From an uncultured Eubacteriales bacterium (GTDB lineage Bacteria; Bacillota; Clostridia; Oscillospirales; Acutalibacteraceae), in the NCBI GenBank assembly GCA_934675165.1, contig CAKUPP010000004.1, forward strand, positions 1 through 64,000: a stretch of DNA of 64,000 nucleotides, in the 5' to 3' direction. Shown here one piece after another: positions 8,478 through 15,908 of the stretch; positions within the stretch are counted from its first letter, which is position 1; each line of letters starts with the position of its first letter. The notes beneath the pieces are model-generated. The model saw nothing but the letters and a program-made list of their open reading frames with translations, was not told the origin of the DNA and searched no databases. Made by a program: the position numbers and the translations under genes.

Positions 8478-8676
8478 AAATGATAGGAGCAATAGTATAT
8501 CAACTTACTAAAAATTTAACTCCTGAAGAAATAGAAAAAAATGGTTTTTCTGATTATTTTGTTGATCATACTACGGGCGTGTATCCTACTTCTGCAAGCG
8601 GTCAATCGTATACTGCTGCAAGTATGCAAGTAAAAGGTGATCCAATAACAGATCTTCATGAAGATTTAGCAGCAGA
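8453..8676 (+). pseudogene. cotJC: cotJC piece 3 (manganese catalase, central part)
   Basis: From the codon GGG at 8453 the frame reads G, then TEELGHLEMIGAIVYQL, continues through VDHTTGVYPTSASG and GDPITDLHEDLAA, and ends inside the next codon at the core GA (8675-8676). This is the middle of CotJC: 73 complete codons with the second and third Mn ligands (Glu and His of EELGH). It has no stop or frameshift. It follows piece 2 in frame when the two GG cores are joined, and piece 4 follows at 13602. Upstream in-frame codons to 8258 belong to element 2 and are not part of a gene. Confidence 0.93.
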
Positions 8677-8700
8677 TGGTACGTTTGCATAAGAACAACA
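8650..8700. other. left att site of element 3
   Basis: cotJC runs into the shared GCAGCAGA (8669-8676); the element arm begins with TGGTACG and includes the inverted motif at 8688-8699. Arm symmetry puts the crossover dinucleotide at GA, 8675-8676, inside the codon of a metal-ligand Glu. Confidence 0.82.
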
Positions 8701-8891
8701 AATACAATAAATTTAAAACAAGTTATGTTTAAAATTACAAATTAGATCCTCTTGAAGAAAAAACACAAAGATCATGAATTAACAGCCCCACATAAAAAGA
8801 AGTTGGGAATTTCATATTAAAAAAATGAATTTTACTATGCAAACATTTAAGTGTTATCACAATTTTTTCATGAAACAGACCCTTTTTAAGG

Positions 8892-8927
8892 AAAAAAAGC
8901 CACTCATCAAAGTAGTGATGAATGGTT
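8892..8927 (-). terminator. orphan terminator-like hairpin
   Basis: On the minus strand ACCATTCATCA pairs with TGATGAGTGGC (one mismatch), followed by a run of seven T. No minus-strand gene is visible upstream of it in this element, so it may be left over from a lost gene. Confidence 0.5.
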
Positions 8928-8945
8928 CTCAAATTAGATTTTTTA

Positions 8946-8974
8946 TTGAAATTATCTGAGAATTATCATATAAT
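8946..8974 (+). promoter_or_regulatory. promoter of the toxin-antitoxin pair
   Basis: TTGAAA (8946-8951) and TATAAT (8969-8974) are 17 bp apart, a near-consensus vegetative promoter, 33 bp before the antitoxin start. Confidence 0.75.
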
Positions 8975-9006
8975 AATAGCATTAAAATATATTTGAGGTG
9001 CTTTAT

Positions 9007-9282
9007 ATGATAATAAAATCTTCTACTACACTCAGAAATAATTATAATCTTATTTCAAATTTGGCACATGAAATAGACGACCCGATTTATATCACTAAAA
9101 ATGGTGAGGGAGATCTGGTTGTTATGAGTATGGAATTTTTTGAAAAGCGTGAAAAACTACTAAAACTCAGAACTAAAATTATGGTAGCGGAAAATGAACG
9201 TTTATCTGGAGAACAAGGTGTTTCATTCGATGAAGTAAAACAAAGGTTAGAGGTAAAGTTTAATGAAAAAGTACAAAATTGA
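9007..9282 (+). CDS. Phd/YefM-family antitoxin
   Basis: A 91-residue antitoxin. The N-terminal part TTLRNNYNLISNLAHEI and middle PIYITKNGEGDLVVMSMEFF match the Phd/YefM pattern, with a charged C-terminal tail. GAGGTG lies at 8995-9000 before the ATG. The last 20 bases overlap the RelE-type toxin gene, the usual coupling for such modules. It would bind its own promoter at 8946-8974 and neutralise the toxin. It is related to the antitoxin at 340-618, so two elements in the same gene carry the same kind of stabilisation module. Confidence 0.88.
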   Translation: MIIKSSTTLRNNYNLISNLAHEIDDPIYITKNGEGDLVVMSMEFFEKREKLLKLRTKIMVAENERLSGEQGVSFDEVKQRLEVKFNEKVQN

Positions 9283-9568
9283 ATTTTTACCATCAGCGTG
9301 GCAGGAAATTGATGAAATATCGAGTTATTATCTAAATAAAGTTGGCCCAAAATCTGCTAAAAAAATATTTGATAGAATACTTAAAGCAATTGAAAGACTT
9401 GAAATGTTTCCGCTTTCTTGCCCTTTAATCAATGATGAAGTATTAAGTAGGGAAGGTTATAGAATTCTTATTTGCGATGATTATATTTGTATTTACAGAT
9501 TGATTAATATGGTTGTTTATATTTATCACATAGCGTACGGAAGAACAAATTATAAAAATTTAATTTAA
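9263..9568 (+). CDS. RelE/ParE-family toxin
   Basis: A 101-residue protein with the RelE/ParE pattern: KIEFLPSAWQEIDEISSYYL at the start, a helical LKAIERLEMFPLSCP segment, EGYRILICDDYICIYRL and a terminal VYIYHIAYGRTNYKNL. RelE enzymes cut mRNA on the ribosome; ParE relatives poison gyrase, and the sequence alone does not decide between them. It overlaps the antitoxin gene by 20 bases and is followed by a terminator. Unlike the element 1 copy it looks intact, and would keep element 3 from being lost after excision. Confidence 0.88.
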   Translation: MKKYKIEFLPSAWQEIDEISSYYLNKVGPKSAKKIFDRILKAIERLEMFPLSCPLINDEVLSREGYRILICDDYICIYRLINMVVYIYHIAYGRTNYKNLI

Positions 9569-9576
9569 AGTAACTT

Positions 9577-9605
9577 AAGCACTCTGAAAAAGAGTACTTT
9601 TTTAT
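9577..9605 (+). terminator. terminator of the toxin-antitoxin pair
   Basis: AAGCACTCT and AGAGTACTT form a stem (one mismatch) directly followed by TTTT, 9 bp after the toxin stop. Confidence 0.75.
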
Positions 9606-9720
9606 ATTCTTCAAATTCCGAATTATGAGTACAAACTTTACGAATTTTTCCACCGCTATCAATAACCTATCTAACCGCTGTTTGAATTACTCCGTCAACT
9701 CATACCTCAATATTCTCTGT

Positions 9721-10332
9721 CTATTTATTTTCAAATATTTTACTTATCTTTTTTTTATTGTAATTCAAAATCCATAAATTAAAACGGTTATACACCATTT
9801 GTAAATTTTCAGTTGAGGGTGCCGCAACATCCAACCCCCGGTCATCATACAGGTAATAAATTACTCCAGTTTTATTGTTCAATAAATACACATTTCCTGA
9901 TAGAGTGTTTGTCCCATCTAATTCGGAACGTATTATTTTTTTCAGTAATTCTGCAATTTTTACGGATTTTGTAGTAGATTTTATAACATATCTTTCTCGT
10001 ACAAAATTATCTTTTGAGGAGAAAACTTCGTAGTTACATTCGCTTAATATACCTGATAAAAGGGGACGTATGACGTTTATATTATCCAAATCTTTGCAAG
10101 GAGATTCTACCACTATGTACAAAATATCGTTTGGATCAAATAATGCGCTGAAAATATCAACAGAACGTTTCAGAGATGTTTCAATATAGTTATTCAAATC
10201 ATCAAAATTACCTAAATCTACGCCAATTTCAAACCTTATGCTTACAGGAAACTCAAAAAACACAGGGGCAGAAAGTTCTATATTGCCAAAATTATTTTTA
10301 AAAAAATCATTAAATTCATTTTTTAGATTCAT
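9721..10332 (-). CDS. DUF3885-like protein, probable immunity protein
   Basis: A 203-residue cytosolic protein without signal peptide. The C-terminal part has VIYYLYDDRGLDVAAP followed by a helix LQMVYNRFNLWILNY, which resembles the DUF3885 family as I remember it. Members often follow toxin genes in polymorphic-toxin loci. It lies 18 bp after the broken secreted toxin gene in the same direction, so it is most likely the matching immunity gene. It appears intact although the toxin is frameshifted, as expected if immunity is still useful or the toxin lesion is recent. The family call is moderate and the immunity role is inference. Confidence 0.5.
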   Translation of the reverse strand: MNLKNEFNDFFKNNFGNIELSAPVFFEFPVSIRFEIGVDLGNFDDLNNYIETSLKRSVDIFSALFDPNDILYIVVESPCKDLDNINVIRPLLSGILSECNYEVFSSKDNFVRERYVIKSTTKSVKIAELLKKIIRSELDGTNTLSGNVYLLNNKTGVIYYLYDDRGLDVAAPSTENLQMVYNRFNLWILNYNKKKISKIFENK

Positions 10333-10350
10333 AATTAATGCTCCTAAAAA

Positions 10351-10888
10351 TTATTTTCGTAAAATTTTTCCATCCGCGGCAAGCGAAGCAATTCTTTGTC
10401 CTAAGTTATTAAACAATTTCCATCTACTATCTCCATGTTCAGCAGTATCTTTCAAAATATAATAACTCAATGGTCCAAGTATGCCTCGCCCACTTCCTTT
10501 TGGCCCTAATGGTCCATTTGGATTATCAAACTTCCCCAAATCTATCTTTCCATCCGGTGTTTTCAGCTTACTGGGAATACTAACTTTAATCAAATAAATA
10601 TTATACGCTTTTGCTAAATTTGCAATTGCATTACAAAGTGCTTGATTGAGTTGTTTAAATTGCGCCGCTATCGCAGCACATGACTCGGTAAATGTTCGAA
10701 CTGCCCAATTTATTGCTTCATCAACTATTTTTTTGAGGCCCGGATTTGTCAGCAACATGGGAATCATAGCTTACAATTTTTTCTTGCAGTAAGTTTGCAA
10801 AAGTGCTAAAAGATGAGGCAAAAGTTTGTGTTCCCATAAGTATTGCTAAACCAAATGCCAAAATTGAATATAATATACTATTTCTCAA
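10351..10888 (-). pseudogene. secreted toxin-like protein, frameshifted after signal peptide
   Basis: A TTG at 10888, preceded by AAGGAG, opens a frame encoding a signal peptide (RNSILYSILAFGLAILMG, then TQTFASS). It runs to about 10770 and then hits a stop. In a neighbouring frame from about 10767 the protein continues for 138 residues and ends in GILGPLSYYILKD, HGDSRWKLFNNLGQRIASL and DGKILRK. The HGxSxWKLF...G.RIA.L...GK(V/I)LRK ending is one I recall from C-terminal toxin domains of polymorphic toxins. One indel near 10770 separates export signal and toxin. The DUF3885-like gene follows. Confidence 0.55.
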
Positions 10889-11706
10889 ATTGAACAAACT
10901 CCTTTTTTAAGGCAAGATACGCAAACCGTTATCTTTTTTTTACTTCAAACCTTTTAGACATTCCGAAATTGGAGACAGAACTTGAAAGCTCTGTTGAAGA
11001 ATAATAATGATTAAACAAAAAATTAGTCGAGGTGGCAATTCTAGAAGACCAACTTATATATCCACATGGAAGCGTTTTTACACCCTTCTTAAAAAAATCT
11101 ATAATTTAAGCAAACGTACAACATCGAAGACTAGATTGTTACACCCCACTATTATAAGTTATTTGGAATTTATTTCAAATAACTTAAACCATAATTTTAT
11201 CAATTTCTCCATTTTGCCTATAAGTTATGTAATTAATAAAATTTTATTTGTTAAATGGCGCTAATGTTTTTTATATGCATATCAATATTCCCTTATATAT
11301 CCCAAATTTTAAAAAGAATATATAATGTGCTATAATTGCTTTTGTATAAATAAAACTAAATATCATAATTTGATGTCTTAATTTGCGAAAGATATTTTAT
11401 GTCCATATCTACTTTGTGTGCCAACTCTAACAAAAATATTAATATTTATTTTTTGGATAAAATTTCTAAAGATAATATGGTGTCTGATGTTAATAGATGT
11501 GTTATGTATGCTTGCTTTCAATTTTTTTGCATTAATTTTCATAGTCACTAAAAATATAGCCAGCCATTGTAACCACACTTTTAATGGATAAAGTAATCAA
11601 CATTTCAATTAAATCAATCAGTCACAATCAATAAAAATGATCTCGCAATTTGCGATGATGTGAAATTCGTGTGCCATTTTACAATGAGCTGAGATTAAAA
11701 AATAAA
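10889..11706. other. intergenic stretch without convincing gene
   Basis: About 820 bp between the divergent toxin gene and the integrase unit. An 85-codon frame at 11007-11264 has no ribosome binding site, no family likeness and an unusual composition, so I do not call it. The region otherwise shows AT-rich sequence with several stops in all frames. Confidence 0.5.
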
Positions 11707-11736
11707 TAATATTGTACAGGCCAGAATTCATACTCA
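11707..11736 (+). promoter_or_regulatory. possible sigma-E-like promoter of the element 3 integrase unit
   Basis: TAATATT (11707-11713) and CATACTCA (11729-11736) are separated by 15 bp. The Bacillus mother-cell sigma-E consensus is roughly GHATATT and CATACAHT with 13-15 bp. The -10 matches at 6 of 8 positions, so this is only a candidate. It overlaps the inverted repeat at 11723-11751. Confidence 0.3.
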
Positions 11737-11751
11737 TATAACATGAATTCT
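11723..11751. repeat. operator-like inverted repeat before small ORF of element 3
   Basis: AGAATTCAT (11723-11731) and ATGAATTCT (11743-11751) form a perfect 9-bp inverted repeat with an 11-base spacer, about one helical turn per arm. It ends 13 bp before the GTG of the 44-residue ORF, next to its ribosome binding site, and is a good candidate binding site for a dimeric regulator. Confidence 0.55.
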
Positions 11752-11764
11752 TCGAGGTGATTAA

Positions 11765-11899
11765 GTGGCGAAAGATAAAATTATCTGTACAAATATTTTT
11801 AAAAATTCAGAAAAACAAAAATTAAAAGAAGAGTTTAATAAAAAGTGGATCGAACTCATTAATGAATGTGAAAAAAACAAATCAGTAATCCAAAAATAA
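11765..11899 (+). CDS. 44-residue protein upstream of recombinase 3
   Basis: A short frame from GTG 11765 with CGAGGTG 9 bases upstream; it encodes a Lys/Glu-rich helical protein (KNSEKQKLKEEFNKKWIELI). No family recognised. It sits 103 bp before the recombinase and downstream of a perfect inverted repeat, like the 54-residue ORF in element 4 and the 67-residue ORF in element 2. Candidate roles are recombination directionality factor or transcription regulator of the integrase; nothing in the sequence proves either. Confidence 0.55.
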   Translation: MAKDKIICTNIFKNSEKQKLKEEFNKKWIELINECEKNKSVIQK

Positions 11900-12002
11900 T
11901 TAACACAAAAACAATATTTACGAATTAGCTCTACATACGTTATAATTAAAAAATAGGGCTAATTTGTTTTTATCACTTCGGATAAGAAGGAGGGATAAAA
12001 AC

Positions 12003-13559
12003 ATGACAAAAGTTGCAATATATTGCAGACTTTCGGAGGAGGACAGATATAAGAGATGTGAATTAGATGATAGCGAAAGCATACAAAACCAAAAATCAAT
12101 GTTGTGTGAGTATGCCTTGGAACACGGTTGGAATATATATAATATTTATAGCGATGACGATTATGCAGGTGCGGACAGAAGGCGTCCGCAATTTAATAAA
12201 TTACTTGAAGATGCCAAAGAAAAAAAGTTTGATATCATACTTTGTAAAACTCAATCAAGATTTACAAGAGAACTTGAGCTTGTCGAAAAATATATTCATA
12301 GCTTGTTTCCTATTTGGGGTATAAGATTCATAAGTATAGTTGATAACGCAGATACAGCTAATAAAGGTAATAAAAAATCAAGACAAATTAATGGACTTAT
12401 AAATGAATGGTATCTTGAAGATATGTCTGATAATATAAAAAGTGTACTTACAAACAAAAGAAAAAATGGATTTCATATAGGTGCTTTTGCACTATATGGT
12501 TATAAAAAGGACCCCAATCAAAAAGGTCATCTTATTATTGATGAAGAGGCAGCTAATATAGTAAGAGAAGTGTTTACTTTGTTTTCAAAAGGATATGGCA
12601 AAACAGCGATTGCCAAAATGTTGAACGACAGAGGAATACCTAATCCAACTGAATATAAAAGGCTGCACGGACTAAGATACAAGCAGCCTAAGAGAAAAAA
12701 CAGTACACTTTGGAAATATTTTGCTATTTCAGATATGCTTGTAAATGAAATCTATATTGGTAATATGGTTCAGGGAAAATATGGGAGTGTTTCTTACAAA
12801 ACTAAACAAAATAAACCGAGGCCCAAAGAAGAATGGTTTATCGTAAAGGGAACACATGATGCCATTATAGATAGGGAACTTTGGGATAAAGTTCAAACTA
12901 TGGTACAAAAGCGAGCAAAACCATTTTTAGTAGGGACAATAGGATTATTTGCCAGGAAAGTAAAATGTATGCACTGTGGATATACTATGAGGTCATCTAA
13001 GTGCCATGGTAAACATTATCTCAGATGCTCAAATAGGCATGTATCTAAAGATTCTTGTATAGGCTCTTTTATCTCAGTCGAAAGATTAGAAAAAGCAGTT
13101 ATAGATGAACTTAAAAAAATGTCAGATGAATTTCTCGATAAAAAAAATTTAGAGAATAATATAGTTCTTTCTGATGCATTAAAAAATCAAAAACAAAATT
13201 TAGAAAAAGAGATTGCATTATGTAATAAAAAAACGGCTGAGTATTCAAAAGCAATAAAAGATTTATATTTTGATAAAGTTAAAGGAATAATCACAGAATC
13301 AGAGTATGTAGATTTTTCTCGTGATTTTGTAAGTGAAAAAAAACAACTTGAGACTTTACTGCACCTGCATCAAAAAAGCATGAACAAAATCAACGAAAGA
13401 ATGACTGATAATAATAGTCGTCAAGAGATTATTAAAAAATATACAGATATTAATTGTTTGGACAGAGAAACCGTACAGAAATTTATTGACTATATTTGCA
13501 TCGGAAAGCGTATTGAGGGTTCAAGAGATGTCCCTATTGAAATACATTGGAATTTTTAG
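12003..13559 (+). CDS. large serine recombinase of element 3
   Basis: A 518-residue large serine recombinase. The catalytic Ser is in AIYCRLSEEDRYKR, with the Arg pair in KTQSRFTRELE. The DNA-binding region has YGYKK and a NEIYIGNMVQGKYG motif; the zinc ribbon is CMHCGYTM with a second pair in LRCSNRHVSKDSC. A coiled coil (about 385-450) precedes the C-terminus. AAGGAGGG (11987-11994) fits the ATG at 12003, better than the upstream TTG at 11964. It belongs to the CRLSxEDE-type branch common in clostridial conjugative elements. The stop codon is 41 bp from the core of the right att site of element 3. Confidence 0.95.
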   Translation: MTKVAIYCRLSEEDRYKRCELDDSESIQNQKSMLCEYALEHGWNIYNIYSDDDYAGADRRRPQFNKLLEDAKEKKFDIILCKTQSRFTRELELVEKYIHSLFPIWGIRFISIVDNADTANKGNKKSRQINGLINEWYLEDMSDNIKSVLTNKRKNGFHIGAFALYGYKKDPNQKGHLIIDEEAANIVREVFTLFSKGYGKTAIAKMLNDRGIPNPTEYKRLHGLRYKQPKRKNSTLWKYFAISDMLVNEIYIGNMVQGKYGSVSYKTKQNKPRPKEEWFIVKGTHDAIIDRELWDKVQTMVQKRAKPFLVGTIGLFARKVKCMHCGYTMRSSKCHGKHYLRCSNRHVSKDSCIGSFISVERLEKAVIDELKKMSDEFLDKKNLENNIVLSDALKNQKQNLEKEIALCNKKTAEYSKAIKDLYFDKVKGIITESEYVDFSRDFVSEKKQLETLLHLHQKSMNKINERMTDNNSRQEIIKKYTDINCLDRETVQKFIDYICIGKRIEGSRDVPIEIHWNF

Positions 13560-13574
13560 GTCCCAATTTTTAAA

Positions 13575-13625
13575 ATGTTGTATTTATGAGGTTGCAGCAG
13601 AACAAAAAGCTAGATCTACATATGA
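13575..13625. other. right att site of element 3
   Basis: The element arm (inverted motif 13577-13588) runs into the shared GCAGCAGA (13594-13601), after which cotJC continues with ACAAAAAGC. Confidence 0.82.
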
Positions 13626-13719
13626 CAACATTTTGAGATTTTGTGACGATCCCGATGTTAGAGATCCCATAAAATTTTTAAGAGAGAGAGAGATTGTTCA
13701 TTATCAACGTTTCGGTGAA
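13600..13719 (+). pseudogene. cotJC: cotJC piece 4 (manganese catalase, ligand Glu and His region)
   Basis: Starting from core GA plus A (codon GAA) the frame reads EQKARSTYDNILRF, CDDPDVRDPIKFLRE and REIVHYQRFGE, 40 codons up to 13719. This is CotJC just before its C-terminus and carries the last Glu and His manganese ligands. There is no stop or frameshift. The Glu codon is split by the core of element 3, and the TTTCGGTGAA end is shared with the junction at 19129. Bases after 13719 (ACAAATAGCG) no longer match CotJC. Confidence 0.93.
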
Positions 13720-13735
13720 ACAAATAGCGTAAATT
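13690..13735. other. left att site of element 4
   Basis: cotJC runs through the shared TTTCGGTGAA; the element arm TAGCGTAAA is at 13725-13733. The crossover dinucleotide inferred from arm symmetry is TT (13711-13712), but any position within the 10-bp identity gives the same joined product. Confidence 0.75.
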
Positions 13736-13793
13736 GACTACATAAAAAATTACGTGAAATAGTTCACAATCACATAGATTCGAATGTAATTTA

Positions 13794-13823
13794 TTGACAA
13801 TTTTTAAAGTGTTATGGTAAAAT
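13794..13823 (+). promoter_or_regulatory. promoter of the secreted nuclease gene
   Basis: TTGACA (13794-13799) and TAAAAT (13818-13823) are 18 bp apart, followed by ACGGAGG before the ATG at 13860. This is a vegetative promoter, so the nuclease is probably made during growth. Confidence 0.65.
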
Positions 13824-13859
13824 AAAGCCGGTTATATTTTTCAAAACGGAGGTATATTT

Positions 13860-14513
13860 ATGAAATTAAAGTTTATTAAAAAATTCATTACAACAGTGGT
13901 ATATTGTGCACTTTTATTTGTATCATTATCACACATGGAAGTATTTGCAGCGCTAGAAAATATTAAAATATTAGGTGGTAGCTATCAAGAATTACTAGAA
14001 GAAAAAAATAGATATCTAGACAGTAATCCATTTGATAATACTATATATGAGTGTCATCATTTGATAGCAAAGGAAGCGTTAAATCGATGGGGAGATTGTA
14101 TTTGTGAAAGAGCAAGAAAGTTTCATAGAAATGCCATAACTTGCTATAATGAATTTTTAGTTGATGATCTTTCTCAAGAGTGGGCGCCTTCCATAACTAT
14201 GGAAAAAACTGACCATGAAAAAACACTGAGCTACTATAATCCAATTACTAGTTCCGCTACACAAAAAGAGCGCGCTGAAGCATACATTGATGAGCAAGCA
14301 GAACGAATTATTTGTAATGGTGATATTATTGGTGTGCTTAAATATGAAATTGCGTTTATACAGAGAACTTTTGGCCATAAATATGACCGTGCTATACGTG
14401 AAGTTTGGGAATATATAAATAGTTTGGAATGTAGACATCGGAACGGAAACACTCTCGTTATGAGAAATCCGGATAATTATCGTATGTATTTTTATTACTA
14501 TTTCGGCTGCTAA
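13860..14513 (+). CDS. secreted HNH/EndoVII-type nuclease, AHH-like toxin
   Basis: A 217-residue protein with a signal peptide (basic KLKFIKKF, hydrophobic core, cleavage near VFAALEN at about residue 31). The mature part has YECHHLIAKEALNRW (His66-His67), then WAPSITMEKTDHEKT (His119) and a C-terminal FGHKYDRAIREVWEYI. This order matches the AHH family of HNH/EndoVII nucleases found as toxin domains: xHH, then AP.IxM...DH, then FGxKYDxAI. Here the first residue is Cys instead of Ala. It would cut nucleic acid outside the cell or in a target cell. No immunity gene is evident beside it. The size suggests a stand-alone secreted nuclease rather than a large polymorphic toxin. Confidence 0.65.
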   Translation: MKLKFIKKFITTVVYCALLFVSLSHMEVFAALENIKILGGSYQELLEEKNRYLDSNPFDNTIYECHHLIAKEALNRWGDCICERARKFHRNAITCYNEFLVDDLSQEWAPSITMEKTDHEKTLSYYNPITSSATQKERAEAYIDEQAERIICNGDIIGVLKYEIAFIQRTFGHKYDRAIREVWEYINSLECRHRNGNTLVMRNPDNYRMYFYYYFGC

Positions 14514-14685
14514 TTTTATATTTAATTATTGTTTATTCGTAGATTGTTTTAAAATTCTATTAATTCAAATAATTGAATACATAACAGATAACAAACTTTG
14601 TATTACCGACATGGTGTTTTTTGAATTCACTTCAAATCGGTAATTTTTTTATCCGCATTTTTCAATGGAATCTTATTTTTGAAGA

Positions 14686-14722
14686 AAATCATGACCACGC
14701 CTAAAAGGCATGGCCATGATTT
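14686..14722. terminator. terminator hairpin between convergent genes
   Basis: AAATCATGACCACGCC and GGCATGGCCATGATTT form a 16-bp stem with two mismatches around TAAAA. It lies between the nuclease gene (plus strand) and the minus-strand gene ending at 14736, and could serve both. Confidence 0.7.
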
Positions 14723-14735
14723 AAATATTAAATTT

Positions 14736-15908
14736 TCAATTTTTTGCGTCTACCATACTTTTAAAATGCCCTTCCAATACTTCTAATATTTTGTTTGAAT
14801 AATGTTCACGCAAAGTTACTATACTAAAATGCGGTTCTGTTTTCTTCCTGATTTCTATTAATTCTTCACCTGTTTTAGCATCAATTCCATTTAACTTATA
14901 AGTACCAACAAAACATCCTTGATTTTCTCTCCTACGAGTAAATGGATTCCACGCGCTAGGCCCATTATCTGTAGCTATAACTATACAGTTATTTTTTAAC
15001 AACCCATCACCATATTTTAGTGTAAATATTTCTAACAAACTATTAAGTATTCTAACAACATTTCCATATTGTTTATTTAAAAGTATATCTTTATATTTGA
15101 CAGTCGAATAAAAATATGAAGTCAATCCCACTACTGCACTTACACCTATAACAACGGGCGCTGCAACAGTGGCTACTGTTGTAGCAGCAGCGGCAGTAGT
15201 AGTGGCAGTAGTAGCGGCAGAAACTGTGGCAACCGTTTCCGCCGCTATAGCAGCGGCAGCAGTAGTAGTAGTAATAGCTTCTGTTGCTACAATAACAGAC
15301 GGAACTACTAGGGCAACCAATCCACCAATACTCACACATACACTTACAAGAGTAACACAATCATAAAACAAAGAAAGCTCTTTAATTGTTAAGAAACTAG
15401 AGGCTAATTCATCAATTTTTTCAAATGGAATATTAACAGAATTAGATATAATCTCTCTAGCTGCAGAATTTTCCGAAAGATTATTTGTTACTATAGGGGT
15501 TGCTATCTTTAATAATTCTTGCAAATTTTGTTTGGTAATTATTTTTTCTTTTTTGTGAAATTTTACTACACGGTCTTTTAACTCATTAGCTATTGTTAAC
15601 CATGTATCTAGTACGCTACAACTAGCTGCATCATTAACATTAATCACCATTCCCATAAGATAAACATTTGCCGTACGTTTATCGTCTCCCGGTAATGATA
15701 TATTTTTTATGCATACAGAATTTTTAGCAATATCATCTGAGGCCTCATTTTGCATATTTTTAATTTCACTCACTACACATTTATTAACTGTTTTATAGTG
15801 GAGTGGGTTATCATATACACCTTTTATCGCTAAAACATTGTTGTATGTATATGTTGTAATTAAAATTAACACAAGCAATCTGGAAACAATTTTTTTCAAC
15901 AAATTCAT
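14736..15908 (-). CDS. exported protein with Ala/Thr-rich hydrophobic region, unknown function
   Basis: A 390-residue protein with an N-terminal signal sequence (LLVLILITTYTY), a mostly soluble first half, and a long hydrophobic stretch at about residues 185-270. That stretch includes a low-complexity Ala/Thr/Val run built from repeated gcagtagtagcggc-like triplets (15170-15290). A basic, Cys-containing C-terminal domain follows. The hydrophobic run could cross a membrane or form a pore. No family recognised. It starts one base inside the stop of the upstream gene (TAATG), so the two are co-translated and probably act together. Confidence 0.6.
   Translation of the reverse strand: MNLLKKIVSRLLVLILITTYTYNNVLAIKGVYDNPLHYKTVNKCVVSEIKNMQNEASDDIAKNSVCIKNISLPGDDKRTANVYLMGMVINVNDAASCSVLDTWLTIANELKDRVVKFHKKEKIITKQNLQELLKIATPIVTNNLSENSAAREIISNSVNIPFEKIDELASSFLTIKELSLFYDCVTLVSVCVSIGGLVALVVPSVIVATEAITTTTAAAAIAAETVATVSAATTATTTAAAATTVATVAAPVVIGVSAVVGLTSYFYSTVKYKDILLNKQYGNVVRILNSLLEIFTLKYGDGLLKNNCIVIATDNGPSAWNPFTRRRENQGCFVGTYKLNGIDAKTGEELIEIRKKTEPHFSIVTLREHYSNKILEVLEGHFKSMVDAKN

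Larger units (their letters stand above)
8677..9006. other. non-coding left flank of element 3
   Basis: This 330-bp stretch holds no convincing gene. It contains the left att arm, an orphan minus-strand terminator-like hairpin (8892-8927) and the promoter of the toxin-antitoxin pair (8946-8974). Confidence 0.6.
8677..13601. mobile_element. integrated element 3 (4925 bp) in cotJC
   Basis: GCAGCAGA occurs at both ends (8669-8676 and 13594-13601). Removing one copy and the DNA between joins GCA GCA GA|A CAA in frame. Inside the ends, CATAAGAACAAC (8688-8699) and the reverse complement CATAAATACAAC (13577-13588) are inverted arms matching at 10 of 12 positions, 11 bases from the deduced core GA. 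Cargo is a toxin-antitoxin pair, a broken secreted toxin with probable immunity gene, a 44-residue small ORF and a serine recombinase. Confidence 0.88.

Noticed and set aside
8258..8692. Open frame of 144 codons on the plus strand
   Set aside because: Only 8453-8676 is cotJC. The rest is read-through into the ends of elements 2 and 3; no ribosome site precedes it.
11007..11264. 85-codon frame in element 3
   Set aside because: No ribosome binding site, no family likeness and random-looking composition.
13486..13737. Open frame of 83 codons on the plus strand
   Set aside because: It fuses recombinase 3 sequence in another frame with cotJC piece 4; not a gene.
15091..15366. Cys/Tyr-rich and Ala/Val-rich frames around the triplet repeat
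   Set aside because: These are other-frame images of the GCA/GTA low-complexity run in the exported protein gene.
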